Below, in pieces: positions 8,767 through 16,591 of a stretch of DNA of 64,000 nucleotides; position 1 is the first letter of the stretch; every line of letters begins with the position of its first letter. The notes below the pieces were generated by a model. The model was not told the DNA's origin. It did no database searches and worked only from the letters and a program-made list of their open reading frames with translations. This stretch comes from a virus: IMG/VR virus record IMGVR_UViG_3300007640_000029, positions 1 through 64,000 of that record. One strand, given 5' to 3'. The position numbers were made by a program, and so were the translations under genes.

Positions 8767-9126
8767 ATGAATATAAATGATGTCGCAAAAAGGGAAGTTC
8801 TAGACTTCGAGCAGTTTAGGAAAAAAGTTCACGACGAGAATTTCAAACCCTTCTCTGAGGAGAATCAAACCGGAGGCGAGGAGAAGACTGGATTACATAA
8901 GATAAAAAGGGAGCCGGCTTATGATTGGGTTGGTTATGCTGATGCAGTATTTAGTCCGGAAAAAGCGGGAATTCAAGTTCCTGGATACAACGCCAAGGGA
9001 GATAGAGACTACGTAAACGCGATAGGTGGAGTAGGAATACAGGAGCCCGGTATGAGAGCTACAATGGATACATCGGAGAGTACTGTTAACGAATCCATAA
9101 TTACAAGGCTATCTGATTTCGAGTAA
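8767..9126 (+). CDS. Small tagged protein, unknown function
   Basis: 119 aa, polar and charged. Near the N-terminus is VLDFEQFRKKV (F-x-x-F tag core), and near the C-terminus TVNESIITRLSDF, which carries a VNE site 11 residues from the end. So the two halves of the tag signal lie at opposite ends of this protein. The middle is Gly/Pro-rich and probably unstructured (GYNAKGDRDYVNAIGGVG). It lies 29 bases after the previous tagged gene and is closed by a strong terminator. Probably a virion component; nothing more can be said. Confidence 0.6.
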   Translation: MNINDVAKREVLDFEQFRKKVHDENFKPFSEENQTGGEEKTGLHKIKREPAYDWVGYADAVFSPEKAGIQVPGYNAKGDRDYVNAIGGVGIQEPGMRATMDTSESTVNESIITRLSDFE

Positions 9127-9156
9127 GGAATAAGAACATATGATTTATGTGAGAAA

Positions 9157-9184
9157 GGCAAGTTTTTCGAAACTTGTCTTTTTT
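9157..9184 (+). terminator. Rho-independent terminator
   Basis: Nine-pair stem GGCAAGTTT/AAACTTGTC (one G-T pair) with loop TTCG, followed by six T. It ends the run of genes from 8072. Confidence 0.9.
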
Positions 9185-9210
9185 GTTTCTGTATAAACCA
9201 AAAAGAAGAT

Positions 9211-9885
9211 ATGAATATTAGATTGGTCCATATACTCACTGAGATAGAGGAAGAGAGGGAGATAGCATCTATAGATTCACTTTCGCCCCTTGGTGGTATG
9301 GGTCTGGAGTATGTTCAGCAGATAAATCGTAGATATTCCGGGGATGATTGGAAGAAAGAGAAGGCAATCAGCCAATCTGAATTTACGAATCATGGACCGG
9401 GACACTATGGTGCTTTCCAGTCTTTTAAGAAAGCTATATCTGAAAATTTTACCGAGGATCTTGACGCCCTGGTTCTTTGTGAATGTGACTGTGTATTGCT
9501 TTGCGATCGTCAAGAATTCATGAATAAGCTAAAGGAGGCTATCGAATTCTCCAAAGCTAGAGGACTTTATTATACTTCATTAGGGTCCAGATACGTAAAC
9601 GATTATTTGCAGTCCCCTCCTATAGATAATGAGTCAGATCCTGATTATCCAGATTTCTACTTAACCAATAAGGTTATACTCGCACATTGCGTGATACTCC
9701 CAGCTGCTTCTAGGGATTTTTACCTCGAATGTCTAGACAAGTATTCTTGGGATAGTCCCGATATATGGTTTAATGAAGTTCAATGGAGTGAGGGAATAAC
9801 TCAAATGGGCATAATTCGTGATAGATTAGCCCGCCAGCATGAGGGAGTTTCACTGATTGACAATGTGTGGAAGGAATCTCAATAA
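9211..9885 (+). CDS. Putative glycosyltransferase-like protein
   Basis: 224 aa. GPGHYGAFQSFKKAI (residues 62-76) recalls the GT25-type block in which an acceptor or donor loop GHYGxxxS(H/F) precedes the nucleotide-sugar site. LVLCECDCVLL (88-97) is a hydrophobic strand ending in E-x-D, the usual place of the metal-binding DxD. The N-terminus NIRLVHILT is a GT-A-type first strand. It stands between a terminator and a convergent minus-strand gene, with which it abuts without a gap. Together with the genes at 5220 and 40423 it suggests glycan modification by this phage. The assignment rests on motif shape only. Confidence 0.5.
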   Translation: MNIRLVHILTEIEEEREIASIDSLSPLGGMGLEYVQQINRRYSGDDWKKEKAISQSEFTNHGPGHYGAFQSFKKAISENFTEDLDALVLCECDCVLLCDRQEFMNKLKEAIEFSKARGLYYTSLGSRYVNDYLQSPPIDNESDPDYPDFYLTNKVILAHCVILPAASRDFYLECLDKYSWDSPDIWFNEVQWSEGITQMGIIRDRLARQHEGVSLIDNVWKESQ

Positions 9886-10605
9886 TTAGATCTCCGTTTC
9901 CTTGCTGGAGGAAATTTCTCTTACGAATAACTCCTTTGCTATTTTTAGAATTACCGAGTCACTCCTAAAGTCCTCCGATATCTCCATTACGGTTATTCTG
10001 GGTGAATTTCCTCTCATCTCAATGGTCTGCATTATTTCATGGACTGAGAATTCATAGGATAGAGAGAAATATGGATTTTTTAGAGGAATTCTTTTCATCA
10101 TGGTTCCTTTGGAAGATCTCCCAGTATCCCCGGTTTGCCAAAGGTATGCGAACATCTCATCGGTCGACATATTTCTGACCATCAGGATTCCGTAGTCGCT
10201 TAAGTCCTCGCTATTTGGTATAAGATCGAATGTTTTTATTCTCCTCTCTATATTTCTCCACAGACTCATCCCGAGATCCGCGTATTTATAGAGGATTGCC
10301 AATGAAGACTCAACTATTTTGAGACACTCCACCTTTTCCTTAAATGATAGCTGATGCTCCTCTACACATTCGCTAAGTATTCTTAGTCTCTCGATCTTTG
10401 TATAGGGCTTCATGTCTTTACCCTCTAGTAAGTTCTTCACGAACGTCAGCTCCTTAATTATTGAGAATATCTTCTTTACTGGGTAGTAGATATTTTCGTT
10501 GGATATCTCAGAGTTTACACTTTGAAGAAAATCTAGCAATATGTATTGCTTGTGCTCTTGGTCTATTGGGTGCTGTATAAACCATGTTGTCTTGAGATCT
10601 TTCAT
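9886..10605 (-). CDS. Hypothetical protein on the minus strand
   Basis: 239 aa if it starts at the Met at 10605; an upstream in-frame Met at 10626 would add seven residues. I prefer 10605 because the promoter box at 10628-10636 would leave only one base before 10626, but 22 bases before 10605, which fits the other boxes. The protein is mostly helical with alternating Leu/Ile and charged residues, and has no motif I recognise. Its stop codon abuts that of the plus-strand gene at 9885, with no terminator hairpin between them. It is the first of only two minus-strand units in the window, so it may be a regulatory or early/middle gene. Confidence 0.6.
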   Translation of the reverse strand: MKDLKTTWFIQHPIDQEHKQYILLDFLQSVNSEISNENIYYPVKKIFSIIKELTFVKNLLEGKDMKPYTKIERLRILSECVEEHQLSFKEKVECLKIVESSLAILYKYADLGMSLWRNIERRIKTFDLIPNSEDLSDYGILMVRNMSTDEMFAYLWQTGDTGRSSKGTMMKRIPLKNPYFSLSYEFSVHEIMQTIEMRGNSPRITVMEISEDFRSDSVILKIAKELFVREISSSKETEI

Positions 10606-10627
10606 GGCGGAATTTTTTATGTTCATC

Positions 10628-10636
10628 TTATATATT
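10628..10636 (-). promoter_or_regulatory. Putative promoter box AATATATAA on the minus strand
   Basis: On the minus strand this reads AATATATAA, preceded by GGGGA. It is the same element as on the plus strand, so the box is used in both directions, and it helps decide the start of the minus-strand gene. Confidence 0.5.
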
Positions 10637-10687
10637 TCCCCTTTGTGTTTTTGGGTAAGACATTAAAAAGAACCTTCAAAGCGGAGG

Positions 10688-10696
10688 GATATATAA
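10688..10696 (+). promoter_or_regulatory. Putative late promoter box GATATATAA
   Basis: GATATATAA preceded by GGAGG, 25 bases before the ATG at 10722. The GGAGG is upstream of the box, so it is not a ribosome site. Confidence 0.6.
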
Positions 10697-10721
10697 TACA
10701 TAAAAAAAGTGAAGTAAGATA

Positions 10722-11159
10722 ATGCCAAGAATTCACGACTACGTTTCTTTTGATAACTCCAAGGGTAGAAGGGTTTCTAGCGAGTATTCATTCTCTCATG
10801 AGCTAGGATATCTAGATATTGATTTGATTAATAGACCCCCTGAACTTGTAGATGTTGATGAGAAGGAATGCGAGATAGAGTACTCGGTTTCTATAGGTAG
10901 ATCAAAATCAGGTATACAGGATCTTAAATTTCAAATCGACAACATAGAGCTGGAGCTCAAGGTTGACTCATATCCAGATCCACCCAAGGAATATGAGATG
11001 GATATAGTTCCTGGTGAAAACATAGATATGTCTTCGGTTCTTTGTAAAAAAGCTCGGAATCTGATTCCGTGTAATCCCACCAAAGTAGTTGTTGATATGA
11101 GAAAATCCATGAATCCTAAGGATTTTAAAATAGACGTCTTATTTGGTGAGAATGAGTAA
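10722..11159 (+). CDS. Hypothetical acidic protein
   Basis: 145 aa, acidic, with a predicted mix of short beta strands (VSIGRSKSGIQDLKFQID, IELELKVDSY). Only two Cys are present, and no catalytic motif or membrane segment was seen. It is the first gene of a compact run (10722-14064) behind a promoter box. The stop overlaps the next start in ATGAGTAA. I do not recognise the family. The beta-rich, Pro-containing C-terminal half would suit a small structural or adaptor protein, but that is a guess. Confidence 0.6.
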   Translation: MPRIHDYVSFDNSKGRRVSSEYSFSHELGYLDIDLINRPPELVDVDEKECEIEYSVSIGRSKSGIQDLKFQIDNIELELKVDSYPDPPKEYEMDIVPGENIDMSSVLCKKARNLIPCNPTKVVVDMRKSMNPKDFKIDVLFGENE

Positions 11160-12066
11160 TCCGGTCCTAAATTTTGGTGAGTTTATCAACATAAACGAGA
11201 GCCATTTCCCCAATAAGACAAGCCTGGGGATATTGGGCCCTTTTATCGACGGTGTAGTTAAAATAAAAATACCCCATACCGGGGAGAATAATCGGATATC
11301 ACACAGGGAAACACCAGAGGGTCATAATCTAAGCTATGGCGACAGAACTATTTCCGTGCCTAAAAAGTGCATGAAGAAGACTAATTTCGGTGATTTTGAT
11401 ATTCTTAAGGTTGACACATTCATGAATTGGTTTGACGTTAAAGAAAATAGCTTAGCGTTCGATGATTTCCTTGAAAATTATATCTCTTCGGAGATTGCGG
11501 GAGCTAAATCTAACCCCTCTGTGGGAGAGGATATTGAATTGATAATGGATATGCTTGGTGTTGATTGCTCCGTGGCTGAGATTACTGAGATTGATGAAAA
11601 TTTATATGAAGCAGACCTCGATAACGGAATGCAAGTTGAGCTAGATCGTAAATCGAAGGATGACCTTTTCAAATCTATTAGAGTTTATAAGGATGCTAAT
11701 GATATCCATCCTGCTTTCACATTGAAGAAAAATGGTGGAAAATTTGGCTGCAAGTATACTACGGATAAAGGTTCACATGCTACCTCCCATGATAAGATAC
11801 AGGGCATAAAGTCCGATCCTGTTGACCAGTATATGTTATCCATTGTAATGGGCAAGGATGCGGAAGAGCATCAAAAAAATCTTGTCGATCATTTGCTTAA
11901 GATGTTGAAATATCATTCACGTTCGGATGAATCCCCTGTTGATGAACGCAAGATCAGAGAGAAGAGTGAAATAGATAATCTGATGAACGTTCTAAAGAAC
12001 ACCATTCCAGAGTCCCATATTGAAGAGATGTACACACACGCTAGAAGCAATTTCTCTAGTAAATAA
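11152..12066 (+). CDS. Tagged protein, unknown function
   Basis: 304 aa from ATG 11152; an alternative Met three codons upstream is less likely because 11152 gives the ATGAGTAA overlap seen elsewhere. The N-terminus VLNFGEFININES is a textbook copy of the tag: F-x-x-F then INE. After it, residues about 20-100 are beta-rich (TSLGILGPFIDGVVKIKI). The middle has an acidic helix pair, and the C-terminal 100 residues are helical with many Lys/Glu. The HATSHDK stretch has two His, but no known metal site. Probably a packaged protein, processed after INE. Confidence 0.65.
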   Translation: MSNPVLNFGEFININESHFPNKTSLGILGPFIDGVVKIKIPHTGENNRISHRETPEGHNLSYGDRTISVPKKCMKKTNFGDFDILKVDTFMNWFDVKENSLAFDDFLENYISSEIAGAKSNPSVGEDIELIMDMLGVDCSVAEITEIDENLYEADLDNGMQVELDRKSKDDLFKSIRVYKDANDIHPAFTLKKNGGKFGCKYTTDKGSHATSHDKIQGIKSDPVDQYMLSIVMGKDAEEHQKNLVDHLLKMLKYHSRSDESPVDERKIREKSEIDNLMNVLKNTIPESHIEEMYTHARSNFSSK

Positions 12067-12133
12067 TTTTATCTGGAACATATCCCTTATTACCGTCTAT
12101 AAAAAAGTAAACTAAGCTGATGCCGTTGTGGTT

Positions 12134-12141
12134 TATGTTTG
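12134..12141 (+). promoter_or_regulatory. Possible host-type -7 element TATGTTTG
   Basis: The 122-base gap 12067-12188 lacks the phage box. It contains TATGTTTG, an exact match to the Bacteroidota -7 consensus TAnnTTTG, 47 bases before the next ATG. No clear -33 TTG is at the right distance, so chance is possible. Confidence 0.25.
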
Positions 12142-12188
12142 CTTTTTGTAAGTTGTTTAATTAGCTTTTTGCTGTTAGATGTAAGCAT

Positions 12189-12827
12189 ATGAAATGGCTG
12201 AAGAATATATTTTCAAAGAAGAAAAAAATGAACCTACAGGATAAATCTATAGAGGAACTTAGGGAGGATCTTTCCAAGATGGATTACGTTTGGGTCAAAA
12301 GCGATCAAATGGGTAATACCGAAAAATATAAGGATATTGAGAAAGACGAGAGTACTGGGATGACTTTTCTTACTTTTAATAGTGGGAGAAGAATTAACTT
12401 GGATCTTCTCAATGAGTACATGGACTCCTTTCCCGCTTCCCCTGTAGATTTTGGTAAGGACATCGAACCAACATCACCTGATAGGATCAATGCAATTCCT
12501 TCTACACAGCAGGATATTTCCCCGAAGAGGGAGAAGAATACGGTTTCCTCTGTGCAAGTAGAAGATTCTCCGATATATACACTACTTAAAAAACAGAAGA
12601 ACAATTGGGTAAATGTCTCCATCAGCTTAAAATTGAATCTACCTCCTAAGAGTTTGTACTCGGTTTTAATCTCATCTTTCGATGAGGCTGAGACTGAGAT
12701 AGTTGACTATGTTACGGAGGGAATTGATATAGAGGATATTAGGGCTGCTCTCGGAGAATCTATACTTGCCTATTATGATAAAAATAAATCTACAAGAAGC
12801 GTAGTAAAAGAAGATGAGTCAGAATAA
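12189..12827 (+). CDS. Hypothetical protein with basic N-terminus
   Basis: 212 aa. It begins with a very basic amphipathic stretch (KWLKNIFSKKKK), then a charged domain (about 15-75), a Ser/Pro/Thr-rich linker (about 78-120) and a compact C-terminal domain (about 125-200) ending in an acidic tail. The linker separates two small folded units. A second Met at codon 14 is a possible start. It is preceded by the longest non-coding gap of the window, so it may be separately transcribed. Its end overlaps the Nudix gene by 14 bases. No family was recognised. Confidence 0.6.
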   Translation: MKWLKNIFSKKKKMNLQDKSIEELREDLSKMDYVWVKSDQMGNTEKYKDIEKDESTGMTFLTFNSGRRINLDLLNEYMDSFPASPVDFGKDIEPTSPDRINAIPSTQQDISPKREKNTVSSVQVEDSPIYTLLKKQKNNWVNVSISLKLNLPPKSLYSVLISSFDEAETEIVDYVTEGIDIEDIRAALGESILAYYDKNKSTRSVVKEDESE

Positions 12828-13401
12828 GGTATTATACGAATCCCCAAATTTCCACATGGTGGAAAGAAACGGAATGGTTGGGGTAATACCCCTTTTTATG
12901 AATGTGGTGATAATGCCGTTCATATCGGATGAACAGGGTCTTCCGCTTGCGGTAGGTGTATTAGAGGAGGATAATCCCTTTAGAGAGGGCGGAAGGTGTG
13001 TCACTTTAATAACGGGGACAAGCGACGAGGAAGATCCGGATTTATTGTCAACCGCTAAGAGAGAGCTTTTCGAGGAAAGCGGATTCGAGGCCTCTGAAAA
13101 TGAGAGGTGGTACTATCTAGGATCTGTTACCTCTTCCAAGTTTGTTGATCACGAGCAACCTTGTTTTGCCGTAGATGTTACTGGTTTGGATAAGGTTAAG
13201 GCTCCAACTGACGGTAGTGAACAAGAGCAGAATATGGAATTTAAGTTCATACCTGCTAATGACGTTGTTAAATCTAGAGATATCTTCATCCCTGGTCTTT
13301 TCCTGAAGCTATTTAAATATGTTCTTGGTATAGATATACAAGGATCATCTCACTCATCGGAGGAAGGGAATAAAAGTAGGGGATTTAATTTTTCCATATA
13401 A
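12814..13401 (+). CDS. Nudix hydrolase
   Basis: 195 aa. The Nudix box lies at residues 68-91 and ends in REL-F-EESGF, the core that binds the divalent metal. The first half is unusual: from G68 to R83 there is one residue more than in the consensus, and the first Glu position falls on Asp/Glu in DEED. Strands before it (VVIMPFISDE, VTLITGT) fit the fold. These enzymes cleave nucleoside diphosphates linked to another moiety; phage members act on dNTPs, ADP-ribose, NAD or capped RNA. The substrate here is unknown. Start and stop overlap the neighbours (14 bases; TAATG), so it is part of a coupled run. Confidence 0.8.
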   Translation: MSQNKVLYESPNFHMVERNGMVGVIPLFMNVVIMPFISDEQGLPLAVGVLEEDNPFREGGRCVTLITGTSDEEDPDLLSTAKRELFEESGFEASENERWYYLGSVTSSKFVDHEQPCFAVDVTGLDKVKAPTDGSEQEQNMEFKFIPANDVVKSRDIFIPGLFLKLFKYVLGIDIQGSSHSSEEGNKSRGFNFSI

Positions 13402-13736
13402 TGAGTTTATCGAGAAGACAAAGAAGGCAAATGGCCAAACAACTTGGCTATATAGGCAAAAATGAAACATTGCAGGAGCAAAGGGAAAGAGTAAGGAGAT
13501 CCCAAGAAATGGGAAAACAGCTACATCTACAACACCTGCAAAGAGTGAAGAATGCACAGCTAGAATTGGAGTTAAGGAATAAAAAGGAGGAAGAGGAGAG
13601 AATTTTATCAGAGATGAAGGGAAGTCTTCCAGGTCAAGACTCGGGAGCAAAGCCTTTTGAGTTCTTGAAATCCTCTGGCGAGGAAGGCTCCGGACCTGAG
13701 GCTTCGGATGGAAATTTTGATAACCCGAATGGATAA
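13401..13736 (+). CDS. Small charged coiled-coil protein
   Basis: 111 aa. Residues 1-75 are an Arg/Lys/Gln/Glu-rich helix (starting MSLSRRQRRQMAKQLGY) likely to form a coiled coil or bind nucleic acid. Residues 76-111 are acidic, Gly/Ser-rich and disordered. It starts in TAATG with the Nudix gene and ends in an 8-base overlap (ATGGATAA) with the next gene. Such basic-helix/acidic-tail proteins are often scaffolds or adaptors, but nothing specific can be assigned. Confidence 0.6.
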   Translation: MSLSRRQRRQMAKQLGYIGKNETLQEQRERVRRSQEMGKQLHLQHLQRVKNAQLELELRNKKEEEERILSEMKGSLPGQDSGAKPFEFLKSSGEEGSGPEASDGNFDNPNG

Positions 13737-14064
13737 GGAGCTGGAGGAAATAAATTTTGTTCTTACTAGGTGTTCCTTAAAGGAAGCAAAGAGAAAATTC
13801 TGCTCTGATGCTACCTACTATATTGTAGATATAGGAAAGATTATAAGAGAGCTAGGGTACGACACTGACGATCTCACCAGGGAATCTGAATTTGTCATAA
13901 ACTACGCTGTTCAGAAGAAAATTACCCAAGGAATATATAGTACTAGATGCAACGATATCCTTGTGGTGTACAAGAACATATCGGAGTCTTTCGCTGATAA
14001 TCTGAGACATTTCTTGGATAACAGCAGCGACTTGGATATAGAGTACACCATAAAGATGGAGTAA
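13729..14064 (+). CDS. Hypothetical small protein
   Basis: 111 aa from ATG 13729, chosen over a Met seven codons upstream because it yields the ATGGATAA overlap typical of this genome. A compact alpha/beta protein: helix (residues 1-20), strand TYYIVDIGKII, helices, then strand DILVVYKNI and a closing strand LDIEYTIKM. No motif was recognised. It is the last gene before the baseplate block, 16 bases from the next start. Confidence 0.55.
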   Translation: MDKELEEINFVLTRCSLKEAKRKFCSDATYYIVDIGKIIRELGYDTDDLTRESEFVINYAVQKKITQGIYSTRCNDILVVYKNISESFADNLRHFLDNSSDLDIEYTIKME

Positions 14065-14080
14065 AATAAGTACTGTATGA

Positions 14081-15979
14081 ATGGGCGAAACCTACACTAA
14101 CACTAATTCACCTACTCCGGGTTTTGGTGGAAGAGAGCAGTTCAATAGAGATAACAAAACTCGGCAATTCTATTCCAACGGAGAGGAGGGTATAGAGCAG
14201 GCAGCAACCTCGGTTGTTGATCAGAAGTCTAACTTAGGTTCGACAGTACCTCTTACTGTCCCCACTGCAAGGACCCTTTTTTATCGTGGTGGCTTTTATA
14301 CAAATGGCTCTGATAAGTATGGTCAATTTTTGTTCTATTCCCTCCAGGATGCTTCAGGTAATGACTTTATTGACAGATATTATAAGTCGGAGAGATCTGA
14401 GTATAACTCTGGTATAACATCCACAGCTTCCAAGAACCCTAGCGCAGGAGCTCTCGTAAGAGCATCGATGGAGCAGGAGAATGCTTTAAAACAATCGGAA
14501 GGTAGTGAATCCGATCCAAATACAAATAACCCTATTATAGGTGGAGCTTCAGCGCCTTACACATGGGCAGACTTCCTGTACTGTAAATATTATGGGTCTA
14601 TCCCAAATAACTACATGATAACCCTAAGGAGATTTCCTGCTCCGATGAGGGATAATCTAACCCTGCCTGACGGGGTGGTTCAGTCTGATTTTTATAAAGT
14701 TGAGGGAGCAGGTAGACCCGTAGCACAGGCTGTGACGTGGTGGGGCGGAGCAACAGACAACTCCCTGAATAATATTATAGGATTTGCTACCGGTTTGACC
14801 TGGAACCCGAGAACACAAAAGGAAGTTCAAACCCAGGAGGGATTTGATCAGGGATTCTTTAAATCTGTTCTTGGTAGGGCTTTTGCTGGTACTGCATCCA
14901 GCGCAGGTGCGGGGGATCTCGTTTCTATCTTGGGAGATACCGCCAATCTGGCTATACAAGCTACTGATGCTGGGAGGGAGCAGGTGACAGTCCCCAAGAT
15001 AAATTTTGCTCTTAGGGATAAAATGACTAGACCTGAAGGAGGTCCGCTTAGTGATTTTATATTTACCTCCGTTGATACTGTTGATAAGACATGGATTAGA
15101 GGTAGAGGCCTAACCTTTGGTGATAAGACAATTACCCTGAAATTTCATTATGAGCTAACCTCCGTTTCAGAGGTTAATACTAAAGCAGCCATGTTGGATA
15201 TAATAGGTAATTGCCTGGGTCTGGGAACAAATTACGGTAATTACCTAACCCCTGATATAAGATATGATAACAAATTCCCAGCTATCGGGTTCCCTGGTGG
15301 AGATGACGGACTGAAAAGATTTTATAGTGATCCTGTTGGTTGGACTAAAACAGCTATCAAGTTTTTAGCGGATCCTAGCGGGACAACTATGAATAACCCT
15401 GATGCCGAAGCTTTAAAAGAGAGTGCTAATCAAGTTGAAAAAGCTGTACAAGATCTAAATAGTGTTATTCAACAACTGAGTACCCAAGATTTGGCTCAGG
15501 TTGCTGCAGATCTTGATGATAATTCCGCTGTCGGGAACATATTAGCTGCGGCTTTAGCGGACGATTTGATAGAACAGATCAGGCTGCCTTTATCCCTTTA
15601 TACTGGAGCACCTGTTGGTGAATGGCATTTGGTGGTTGGTAATCCTATGAATCCCATTGCAATGATAGGTAATCTTATATGCGAGAATGTTGATATTGAA
15701 TTTGGCGAAGTACTAGGACCTGACGATTTCCCAACTGAGATAGTTGCTACCTATAGTTTAAAGCACGGAAGGGACAGAGAAAGAGGGGAGATAGAATCAA
15801 TGTTCAACAGGGGTAAGATTAGATTGTATCAAAGTTCTCTACCAACTTACTCTAACAGCCAATCACTCAACTCTCTAGGAAATACTGAAGGACAACCAGT
15901 AGTGGTGGACCCAGACGATACCACTAGCATCAATCCTTCTGAGCAATATACACAGGAAAGTGGAGGTATTGCTCAATAA
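14081..15979 (+). CDS. Baseplate/tail structural protein (hub or tube-associated)
   Basis: 632 aa with a disordered Asn/Thr/Gly-rich N-terminus. The C-terminal part (about 505-590) contains LSLYTGAPVGEWHLVVGNPM, then a block with IGNLICENVDIEFGE and LGPDDFPTE, and then YSLKHGRDR. This layout resembles tube- and hub-associated proteins of contractile phages, where the sentence WHxxVGNPxxPI...LGPDDFP is conserved. A helical insert lies near 440-500. It opens the block that continues with the gpD/gp27-like hub and gpV-like spike, which supports a central baseplate role. The exact T4 counterpart cannot be named from sequence alone. Confidence 0.6.
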   Translation: MGETYTNTNSPTPGFGGREQFNRDNKTRQFYSNGEEGIEQAATSVVDQKSNLGSTVPLTVPTARTLFYRGGFYTNGSDKYGQFLFYSLQDASGNDFIDRYYKSERSEYNSGITSTASKNPSAGALVRASMEQENALKQSEGSESDPNTNNPIIGGASAPYTWADFLYCKYYGSIPNNYMITLRRFPAPMRDNLTLPDGVVQSDFYKVEGAGRPVAQAVTWWGGATDNSLNNIIGFATGLTWNPRTQKEVQTQEGFDQGFFKSVLGRAFAGTASSAGAGDLVSILGDTANLAIQATDAGREQVTVPKINFALRDKMTRPEGGPLSDFIFTSVDTVDKTWIRGRGLTFGDKTITLKFHYELTSVSEVNTKAAMLDIIGNCLGLGTNYGNYLTPDIRYDNKFPAIGFPGGDDGLKRFYSDPVGWTKTAIKFLADPSGTTMNNPDAEALKESANQVEKAVQDLNSVIQQLSTQDLAQVAADLDDNSAVGNILAAALADDLIEQIRLPLSLYTGAPVGEWHLVVGNPMNPIAMIGNLICENVDIEFGEVLGPDDFPTEIVATYSLKHGRDRERGEIESMFNRGKIRLYQSSLPTYSNSQSLNSLGNTEGQPVVVDPDDTTSINPSEQYTQESGGIAQ

Positions 15980-15993
15980 AAATAAAATTAGAT

Positions 15994-16578
15994 ATGCTTA
16001 AGATTGATACACTAGCAAGAAATAAAAACGTATATAATCCGGATTCTGATCTACAGACTAAAAATATAGGTATATGGGACCTTACCAGATCCAGTATAAA
16101 TTACACTGGTGTTAACCCACAAATAAAAAGCTATAAGATAGTTCCGGATGATTTTGTGATGAGACCTGATAGGTTTGCATTTAGCGCTTATGGTGATCTT
16201 GCTTACACCGGTACCTTTCTAAAATTCAATGGTATATCTAACCCGTTTGCTATGAACACCGGTGATCTTGTTGTTTTCCCCTTGCAAATCAGTCTAGACG
16301 CAGCACTGGACTCTAAAAGCAAACTCGTCAAGAAAGGGTCTGGAGCAGAGAATCCCAATAGTAAGTTTAGAAAATCCCAAGAGCAGAGAAGGTTTAAAAC
16401 CAGTGATTCAAGGAAGAAGTTTTTGGAGATGCGTAACAAGGCTAAAAACACTCCTCCGCAGGTTCTGCCACCAAACATACTACAAGACGGAGAAAGACAG
16501 ACGGTTAGAACTAATGCAGTTATTGCACTGGGACCAGATGTTAGTAATGCAACACCTAATCCTAATGCCAATTTATAA
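15994..16578 (+). CDS. Small baseplate-associated protein
   Basis: 194 aa. The first 110 residues look folded and beta-rich (AFSAYGDLAYTGTFLKFNGI, TGDLVVFPLQISL). The remainder is basic and Pro/Asn-rich, probably an extended arm. It sits 14 bases after the previous gene and 13 before the hub gene, inside the tail block, and has an A-rich leader without a Shine-Dalgarno site. A tail-completion, tape-associated or LysM-like connector role would fit, but no diagnostic motif is present. Confidence 0.5.
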   Translation: MLKIDTLARNKNVYNPDSDLQTKNIGIWDLTRSSINYTGVNPQIKSYKIVPDDFVMRPDRFAFSAYGDLAYTGTFLKFNGISNPFAMNTGDLVVFPLQISLDAALDSKSKLVKKGSGAENPNSKFRKSQEQRRFKTSDSRKKFLEMRNKAKNTPPQVLPPNILQDGERQTVRTNAVIALGPDVSNATPNPNANL

Positions 16579-16591
16579 AATCTGATGTAAT

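Noticed and set aside
10681-10690. GGAGG as a Shine-Dalgarno site for the 10722 gene
   Set aside because: It is about 35 bases from the ATG and upstream of the promoter box, so it would not be in the transcript or at a useful distance.
12067-12188. Longest non-coding gap, checked for a tRNA or small RNA
   Set aside because: There is no cloverleaf, no CCA end and no strong hairpin; it shows only AT-rich sequence, two GCTTTTTG-type repeats and a possible host-type -7 element.
12573-12579. ATATATA within the 12189 gene
   Set aside because: It lies 234 bases before the next start, inside coding sequence, and lacks the spacing of the other boxes; counted as chance.
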